A stretch of 6,138 nt of DNA from Clostridia bacterium. Lineage in GTDB: Bacteria; Bacillota_A; Clostridia; Oscillospirales; CAG-272. The notes below the pieces were generated by a model. The model searched no databases. It saw only the letters and a program-made list of their open reading frames with translations, and was not told where the DNA came from. The stretch lies in assembly GCA_017542695.1 (NCBI GenBank), contig JAFXWT010000053.1, positions 1 to 6,138 on the forward strand, read 5' to 3'. The position numbers were made by a program, and so were the translations under genes. This document shows positions 4,957 to 6,138 of this stretch, piece after piece (within the stretch, counting starts at the first letter, position 1; each line of letters opens with the position of its first letter).

Positions 4957-6138
4957 TCACGTCCGGGAGAAACGGATCATATTCCGGTTATACCCGGTAG
5001 TCACAAGATACGCTTTTTCGTCGTGCGCTTCCATCAGACCGCTTAATATGAATCCGCTCAGGCCCTTGATTTCTGCGTCCGGGTCGGTCAGATCGAACAG
5101 CTTTCCGGAGTCGCGCTCTATGATCAGAACGTGATCGTCTTCAAAGAAAAGCGAGAATTCTATCAAAACCGGTTTTTTTGATCGCTTGTTGATCTCGATT
5201 ATCGTCAGCCCGATCTCTTCGGTAAACAGCGCCGCGCGATTTGCGGTGTCTTTCGGATACTGATGAGAAAGAAGGCAGTCCTGCACCTTTTCGGATAAAG
5301 CGGAAGCGGAATCCGGAGTAAGCGTGTCATCCATAACTACTATCTCCGACTCCATATTTTTCAGCAAAAACGGGAAATTGTCCTTACCGAACCGCAGATA
5401 CACAAACAGAAACGCGCATATAAGCGTAAGCACCGGAGCGACGGCAAAGCCCGCCCACATACCGTTTATCCCGAAAATAAGGGAGCCGAGGGTCGGTAAG
5501 AGAACGTATAATAAACCGTTCTGCAGACACGCGATGCAGGTAGCCATTCCGATGCGGTCTATCAGCATATAGTAAGAAGTCGTAAGTGACACCGTACTGC
5601 AGAATATGAATCCGAGAGATACGATACGGATAGCCGTTACCGCCGAAGCAAGCGCTTCGCCTTCGGTCACGCCGAACAGACCGCAGAACTGCTTTGCAAA
5701 GATCATAATGAGCAACGTCGCAGCGGCGCCTTCTATGATCGCGGCTTTTATACCCGATCCCATAACTCTTTTTATGAGCTTGTGGTTCTTTTCGCCGAAG
5801 TATGTGCCGATAAGCGGCTGCATCGCCATTCCGACGCCGTCCATAACGACGCCGAATTCGATAAGACTTACGACAACGGCGAGCGCGATCAGACCTGTAT
5901 CGCCGTAATTGCGCGAAATAAAGCCGATCATAACGTAGTCCATCAAGCCCCAGCAGATATAAACGGAAGAATCTACGATGCTGTATCTTGACGTAAGCAG
6001 GAAATCTCTGAACGACAGATGCCACACAAAGTGCAGCGTGTTTTTCTTACGGAAGAAGTGAACGATGCAGGTGAGAATGCCGAGCGTGTTTCCTATTATG
6101 GAACCTAAGATGATACCCGTCATTCCGAGGAATTTTGC
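4957..6138 (-). CDS. MATE-family transporter with degenerate RsbW/GHKL-like C-terminal domain (5' end off window)
   Basis: The reading frame is open to the right edge (AKFLG precedes the first internal Met), so only the last 393 residues are seen. Numbering from that Met at 6123, residues 1-250 hold about eight hydrophobic helices, which is the end of the first MATE half and the whole second half. MAMQPLIGTYFGEKNHKLIKRVM (99-121) is the typical 'QPLIGxxxG' loop after the first helix pair of a MATE half. Residues about 258-388 are soluble and resemble the RsbW/GHKL ATPase tail fused to many clostridial MATE proteins: TEEIGLTIIEIN (301-312) aligns with the N-box, ERDSGKLFD (336-344) with the G1 region, and TTGYNRNMIRF (375-385) with the final strand. 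The N-box Asn appears to be Thr307, so ATP binding may be lost. MATE proteins export drugs or metabolites using Na+ or H+. First visible gene of the operon, 16 nt before the phosphatase. Confidence 0.85.
   Translation of the reverse strand, partial: AKFLGMTGIILGSIIGNTLGILTCIVHFFRKKNTLHFVWHLSFRDFLLTSRYSIVDSSVYICWGLMDYVMIGFISRNYGDTGLIALAVVVSLIEFGVVMDGVGMAMQPLIGTYFGEKNHKLIKRVMGSGIKAAIIEGAAATLLIMIFAKQFCGLFGVTEGEALASAVTAIRIVSLGFIFCSTVSLTTSYYMLIDRIGMATCIACLQNGLLYVLLPTLGSLIFGINGMWAGFAVAPVLTLICAFLFVYLRFGKDNFPFLLKNMESEIVVMDDTLTPDSASALSEKVQDCLLSHQYPKDTANRAALFTEEIGLTIIEINKRSKKPVLIEFSLFFEDDHVLIIERDSGKLFDLTDPDAEIKGLSGFILSGLMEAHDEKAYLVTTGYNRNMIRFSRT

Noticed and set aside
4320..5000. 226-codon plus-strand frame opposite the phosphatase gene
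   Set aside because: It is antisense to a gene with all four HAD motifs and a strong ribosome binding site. It has no recognisable domain.
5384..6025. 213-codon minus-strand frame within the MATE gene, very rich in Arg and Tyr
   Set aside because: It is an alternative frame of the MATE coding sequence. The skewed composition is typical of a shadow frame, and the MATE frame has clear helices and motifs.
1..6138. CRISPR array, insertion sequence, phage or toxin-antitoxin genes
   Set aside because: No regularly spaced direct repeats, transposase, integrase or other mobile-element protein can be seen on either strand.

Overview
The window is a stretch of bacterial chromosome, most likely from a Gram-positive anaerobe of the Clostridia/Oscillospirales type. 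This rests on the strong AAGGAGG-like ribosome binding sites, the sigma-A style promoters, the compact hairpin terminators, a MATE transporter carrying a C-terminal RsbW/GHKL-like tail, and tRNA-3'-end-like intergenic repeats of a kind recalled from that group. No rRNA or species marker is present, so the assignment is an inference. Every supported gene lies on the minus strand, so the window reads from right to left.

Right part (6138 to 1192): four tightly packed genes that look like one operon. In transcription order they are a MATE-family membrane transporter with a degenerate RsbW/GHKL-like C-terminal domain (5' end outside the window), a small HAD-superfamily (HAD-IB / PgpC-SerB-like) phosphatase, a GPH-family (MelB-like) cation:sugar symporter, and an FGGY carbohydrate kinase. 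The gaps are 16 nt, about 7 nt (or an 8-nt overlap) and 10 nt. The symporter and kinase make a plain import-and-phosphorylate pair for a sugar or polyol. The substrate is not readable from the sequence. The roles of the phosphatase and the MATE protein are open. The operon promoter is outside the window.

Middle part (1191 to 572): a weak terminator-like hairpin follows the kinase. Next comes a tRNA-Ala(CGC)-like sequence that is intact from the D-loop to the 3' CCA but has lost its 5' acceptor strand and 5' D-stem. A hairpin follows that doubles as the core of a near-consensus promoter (TTGACA-17-TACAAT). This promoter drives a small monocistronic gene of the 'ADP-ribosylation/crystallin J1' family of unknown function, which is closed by a long strand-asymmetric hairpin terminator.

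Left part (571 to 1): a 230-nt GC-rich non-coding stretch packed with inverted repeats and degenerate tRNA T-arm/CCA-like sequences, two of which share a 17-nt core, separated by hairpin terminators. Another terminator hairpin overlaps an extended -10 promoter. That promoter leads to the 5' end of an EamA/DMT-family transporter gene, which runs off the left edge.

No CRISPR array, transposase, integrase or phage gene is visible. The most unusual material is the intergenic tRNA-like/hairpin/promoter modules at 324-613 and 1035-1143, and the MATE protein with its degenerate ATPase-like tail.
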